Assembly: GCA_964291485.2 (NCBI GenBank)
Contig: OZ220224.1
Span: 124,001-188,000, forward strand
Direction: 5' to 3'
Length of the DNA stretch: 64,000 bases
Origin: Kistimonas sp964291485
Lineage (GTDB): Bacteria; Pseudomonadota; Gammaproteobacteria; Pseudomonadales; Endozoicomonadaceae
A program made the translations under genes and the position numbers. Of this stretch, positions 60,873 through 64,000 are shown in pieces (the first letter of the stretch is position 1; each line of letters starts with the position of its first letter). The notes below the pieces were generated by a model that was not told the DNA's origin, did not search any database, and saw only the letters and a list, made by a program, of their open reading frames with translations.

Positions 60873-62255
60873 ATGACTCGCCAACTGGGTGCGTTTCAGA
60901 TCTGCTTCTGGGTTGTTGCAACAATTCAGGGGCTTACGGTGTTTGTGCCGGCGGCCTCTCTGGGGGTATCGGTATTCTTCTGGTGGCCAGTGATTGCCTT
61001 ACTGTTTCTGCTGCCTTACCTGGCGATTTTGTGTGAAATGGGTACAACATGGCCCAGTGCCCAAGGCATCCATTATTGGGTAGCACTGGCCTTCGGTCCC
61101 CGGTGGGGAGCACGATTCAGCTGGTACTACTGGATGAATATTCCAGCATGGTATCCATCAACCTTTCTTGTCTGTTCAGGCGTGTTGGCAGAACTGTTTT
61201 ATCCGCAACTGCCATTGTGGGGACATGTTATTGTTGCCATCGTATTAAGTTGGGTGTCTGTCTGGCTGGTGAATTGTGATCGCGACCTGACCCGGGCGCT
61301 GAATACCGTTGGCATGGTGACCCGACTGATGATTGTTGTGACACTGATTGTTGGTGGTATCCACCATGCCGTTACTAAGGGGATGGCGAATCCTGTAAAC
61401 CTGCAGACACTGTCTCCCCAGCTGGATAGCGCCATGATGTATCTGCCCACTTTGGTGTTTTCAGTAATTGGCGCGGAGTTGATTGCCAACCTGATTTTCC
61501 GCGTGGGCAATCCCAGGCATGATCTTCCAATAGGACTTTTTGGTGGCATGTTGTGTTTACTGTTTCTGCATGTCGGCGGCACCTTCGCCGTTCTGTCGAC
61601 GGTTCCCCGTGATCAGCTTGGGCTGGTATCTGGCCTGGTTCAAACGTTTCGAATTATTTTCGGGAGTAGTTTTGTAGGGCAACTTCTGACCTTCCTGCTC
61701 GGCCTGGCGACCGTTGTAACATTTGTCTGTTATATGAGCCTGTGGGCCCTGGGAGGCTCGGAAGCCGCGGCGGCTGGTGCAGAAAATGGAGAAATGCCAG
61801 ATTGGTTTGCACGACGAAACCTACATACCTGGCAGCCCGCCGGTGCAGTATTTCAGACAGGGTTGTGGTCGACGCTGCTGCTGATTATTTATGGCCTCAT
61901 GGCTGATACGGCCGATGACCTGTTCTGGTCCATATTTGCATTTTCCATGGTGCTGTATTTCTCAACGTATTATTTTATTTTTGCCGTGTTTCTCCGGTTG
62001 CGTCGCACGCAGGCGGAAACTGTTCGTCCCTTCCGTGTACCCGGGACATTCGTCGCCTCGCTGTCAGTCCTGTCTGCCAGTACGGTACTGGGTTTGAGTA
62101 TTGTGCTGTTTATTTTTCCCGATATTTTCACGTTGGAAATTGACTGGTGGCACAGTCTCCCGATTCTTCTGGGTATTGTTCTGGCAGTGGGGCTGCTTGA
62201 ATTTTATGTGCGCAGCCAAAAAATCGGAATTCAGGGCAGCAATAATCGAAAATAA
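60873..62255 (+). CDS. APC-family amino acid permease
   Basis: 460 residues, twelve membrane helices. APC-type unwound helix 1 (GAFQICFWVVATIQGLTVFVPAASLGVS) and the consensus region TWPSAQGIHYWVALAFGPRWGARFSWYYWMN. TVVTFVCYMSLWALGGSEAAAAGAENGEMPDWF is typical for the loop between helices 8 and 9. Substrate unknown. Start ATG at 60873 has AGAGG eight bases upstream. It is convergent with the AraC-type regulator 20 bases downstream. Confidence 0.85.
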   Translation: MTRQLGAFQICFWVVATIQGLTVFVPAASLGVSVFFWWPVIALLFLLPYLAILCEMGTTWPSAQGIHYWVALAFGPRWGARFSWYYWMNIPAWYPSTFLVCSGVLAELFYPQLPLWGHVIVAIVLSWVSVWLVNCDRDLTRALNTVGMVTRLMIVVTLIVGGIHHAVTKGMANPVNLQTLSPQLDSAMMYLPTLVFSVIGAELIANLIFRVGNPRHDLPIGLFGGMLCLLFLHVGGTFAVLSTVPRDQLGLVSGLVQTFRIIFGSSFVGQLLTFLLGLATVVTFVCYMSLWALGGSEAAAAGAENGEMPDWFARRNLHTWQPAGAVFQTGLWSTLLLIIYGLMADTADDLFWSIFAFSMVLYFSTYYFIFAVFLRLRRTQAETVRPFRVPGTFVASLSVLSASTVLGLSIVLFIFPDIFTLEIDWWHSLPILLGIVLAVGLLEFYVRSQKIGIQGSNNRK

Positions 62256-62275
62256 TGCTTATCTGCAGGCAGGCA

Positions 62276-63301
62276 TCACGCAGATGCCCGGGCTTTCCGA
62301 TACTGGCTCGGTGTCATGCCTGTCCAGCGTTTGAAAGCGCGACTGAAACTGCTCTGATCCACAAAGCCCAAGGTAAACGTCAGTTCTCCAATACTCATAT
62401 TGGAGACTTCCAGGTAACCCAACGCCAATTCGTGGCGAATGGAATCCAGTAATTCCTTAAAGGAATTGCCTTCATCCGCCAGCTTACGGTGCAGGTTTCG
62501 TGCACTCATGTTTAACGAGGAGGCAATGTGCTCTTGGTTCAGGTGCTCTGTGCCGAGCAGACGCATGATCTCCTTGCGTACCCGAAGGCTGGTGTTTTCA
62601 TTATTCATGCGCTGCAGGTATTCATTCAGGATCTGGTCATTGACCCGTGCCAGTTCAGAATTAGCACTGGGCAGGGGTAAATCAACGATGGCGGCATCCA
62701 GAATGATTTCATTGTGCTCTGACGAAAACTGAATCGGGCAGGCAAAGAACTGATCAAATAAACGACGATCTTTAGGTTTTGGTCGGCACAGGTGGATACA
62801 TTGAATACCGTTATGGTCACCCGGTTCCAAGATGTCACGAATGACTTTGACGACAACGGCCATTAAGGCATCTACCGGCTGAAACGGGCGCTCGGGCTGA
62901 TTGCTGGAACGCATGCGGATGGCAACCTGCTCTTCACCGTATTCAACAGAAATCATCCCGATGGTGGATACCACACGGGCATAACGCACCATGCGTTCAA
63001 TACAGTCCTGCAAAGTACTGCTGGCCTGCAGGGCAAACATCAGTGCGTTGAGGTGAGTTGGGAAGATGGTTTCCGCCACCCGGATGCCAATGGCTTCATT
63101 GCCGGTTGCTGTCACGGCTTCCCTCCAAAGGCGCCACATGGTGGTCACGGGAATGCGGGCTTCCGGTTGACGCAGGCGATCCTTATCAATACCGGCAGCT
63201 GTAAATATTGCTGTGGTGTCAGCGCCTTCCGCCAGCAGTGCACGTTCTACCGCCAGTGCCCAGGTGGCGAGTGTGGTTTGGGTCTCTGCGTTGTTGTTCA
63301 T
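62276..63301 (-). CDS. AraC-family regulator with OruR-type N-terminal domain
   Basis: 341 residues from MNNNAETQTTLATW. The N-terminal ~200 residues are the arabinose-binding-domain-2 type found in OruR (IPVTTMWRLWREAVTATGNEAIGIRVAE, FPTHLNALMFALQASSTLQDCIERMVRYARV). The C-terminal helix-turn-helix pair includes EHIASSLNMSARNLHRKLADEGNSFKELLDSIRHELALGYL and IGELTFTLGFVDQSSFSRAFKRWTGMTPSQYRK. Such regulators control lipid, ornithine or fatty-acid genes. Divergent from a DUF1302 gene (gap of 167 bases), which is its most likely target. Confidence 0.9.
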   Translation of the reverse strand: MNNNAETQTTLATWALAVERALLAEGADTTAIFTAAGIDKDRLRQPEARIPVTTMWRLWREAVTATGNEAIGIRVAETIFPTHLNALMFALQASSTLQDCIERMVRYARVVSTIGMISVEYGEEQVAIRMRSSNQPERPFQPVDALMAVVVKVIRDILEPGDHNGIQCIHLCRPKPKDRRLFDQFFACPIQFSSEHNEIILDAAIVDLPLPSANSELARVNDQILNEYLQRMNNENTSLRVRKEIMRLLGTEHLNQEHIASSLNMSARNLHRKLADEGNSFKELLDSIRHELALGYLEVSNMSIGELTFTLGFVDQSSFSRAFKRWTGMTPSQYRKARASA

Positions 63302-63468
63302 GTACGACCGGGTTGTGTCTGAAAAGATCAAAAACTTGGCCTGTGCGGGCCAGCAGGACAAATCGGGAAACGTTATCGTCGCTATTCTAAGGGAAGCGTG
63401 CCGTTTGACCACAACGTTTTGTAACGCCTTCCCGCCATAACAATAAAGAAAATAGCGAGAGCCTTTCC

Positions 63469-64000
63469 ATGAAGTACCCTTGCCGTCCGCGAACGGGACA
63501 GACGACGCTGCTTGCCCTTGCGATCAGTCTGAGCGCCGCGCAATCCTCCCCGGTAAATGCACTGACTTTTGAACTGGCCGATGGTGACATCCAGGGCCGC
63601 CTGAATACAACACTTTCCATTGGCACCAGCTACAGTACGGCAGCGCCAGACAAGGATCTGCTGCCAACAGCCTATGGTGGCCGGGCCGGCGGTATTAACA
63701 GCAATGATGGCCGTCAGAACTTCGACCGTGGTGATGCTATTTCCCGTATTTTCAAGGGATCAACTGAACTGTCATTGAACTATGAAAACTATGGCGTCTT
63801 TGTCAGTGCCAAATACTGGTACGACGATGTGCTGGAAAACGGCAAGGGACGTTTCAAGGATTTTGACGACAGTGGTTTTGATTCACTGGCGAAGTTTTCC
63901 GGTGTCGCACTCATGGATGCTTACGTCTGGGGAGAGTTTGAGGTGGCAGACCGACCACTGGATATTCGTTTCGGACGTCAGGTACTGAGCTGGGGAGAGA
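63469..64000 (+). CDS. DUF1302 family protein, 5' part, cut by window end
   Basis: The first 177 residues are present; no stop is reached. Signal peptide (MKYPCRPRTGQTTLLALAIS, then LSAAQSSPVNA). The mature part shows FELADGDIQGRLNTTLSIGTSYS, the 'INSNDGRQNFDRGDAISRIFKGS' region in shortened form, and ends in the family motif RFGRQVLSWGE. DUF1302 proteins are outer-membrane beta-barrel-like proteins usually next to a DUF1329 gene, thought to act in lipid or hydrophobic substrate handling. Preceded by the divergent OruR-like regulator. Confidence 0.88.
   Translation, partial: MKYPCRPRTGQTTLLALAISLSAAQSSPVNALTFELADGDIQGRLNTTLSIGTSYSTAAPDKDLLPTAYGGRAGGINSNDGRQNFDRGDAISRIFKGSTELSLNYENYGVFVSAKYWYDDVLENGKGRFKDFDDSGFDSLAKFSGVALMDAYVWGEFEVADRPLDIRFGRQVLSWGE

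Noticed and set aside
1..64000. Insertion sequences, integrases, prophage or defence islands
   Set aside because: No transposase, integrase, restriction, toxin-antitoxin or phage structural gene was recognisable in either strand.

Overview
The window looks like the chromosome of a gammaproteobacterium of the Oceanospirillales/Pseudomonadales type, possibly a host-associated one such as an Endozoicomonadaceae member; the family name is inference. In favour are the order coaBC-dut-algC with a long membrane-anchored AlgC (as in Pseudomonas), the pilE-pilY1-pilX-pilW-pilV-fimT minor pilin set, rpmB-rpmG, an H-NS-type nucleoid protein, and eukaryote-directed proteins (M9 collagenase, complete Ser/Thr kinase, proline-rich coiled-coil proteins). 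No rRNA, tRNA, CRISPR array, insertion sequence or prophage was recognised.

Layout. 1-4.7 kb: pantothenate/nucleotide/sugar-phosphate genes (coaBC, dut, algC). 4.7-11 kb: type IV pilus tip and minor pilins, with pilY1 broken by a frameshift. 11.3-15.3 kb: a cysteine-rich secreted protein, rpmB-rpmG, trhP (yegQ), an H-NS homologue and small ORFs. 15.9-20.5 kb: a tight five-gene run (DedA, ATP-grasp ligase, YHS protein, DoxX-like protein, OlsF-like acyltransferase) that looks like a lipid/envelope operon. 20.5-28.5 kb: DinB protein, tyrP behind a Tyr-rich leader peptide, a symporter/phosphoesterase pair and an M9 collagenase. 28.6-32.5 kb: DeoR regulator and an AT-rich 978-residue protein with proline-rich and WH2-like segments. 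32.7-40 kb: MscS, MATE, MgtE-type channel domain, a TerC-family protein under a yybP-ykoY (Mn2+) riboswitch, Bcr/CflA pump and LysR regulator. 40-42.9 kb: hypothetical genes, including an acidic 716-residue protein with a fresh 99-bp internal duplication. 42.9-54 kb: SDR-like protein, Tag glycosylase, OprD-type porin, MAPEG, AraC, a second MATE, brnQ behind a Val/Ile-rich leader peptide, peptidases. 53.7-64 kb: ybbA-ybbP/tesA, a eukaryotic-like kinase, radD, an APC permease, an OruR-like AraC regulator and the start of a DUF1302 gene cut by the window end.

The most notable signals are in the gaps between genes. Two amino-acid transporters (TyrP and BrnQ) are each preceded by a very short ORF rich in codons for the transported amino acid and by overlapping, mutually exclusive hairpins. 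This is the architecture of ribosome-mediated attenuation, unusual for transporters. A 21-codon ORF with a good ribosome binding site precedes the MgtE-like gene, and a Mn2+ riboswitch precedes the TerC gene. Several nutrient and metal transporters here therefore seem to be controlled by cis-acting leaders. A second theme is three AT-rich, effector-like genes (29.5-32.5, 40.7-42.8 and 57.7-58.8 kb) inserted singly into an otherwise conserved backbone.
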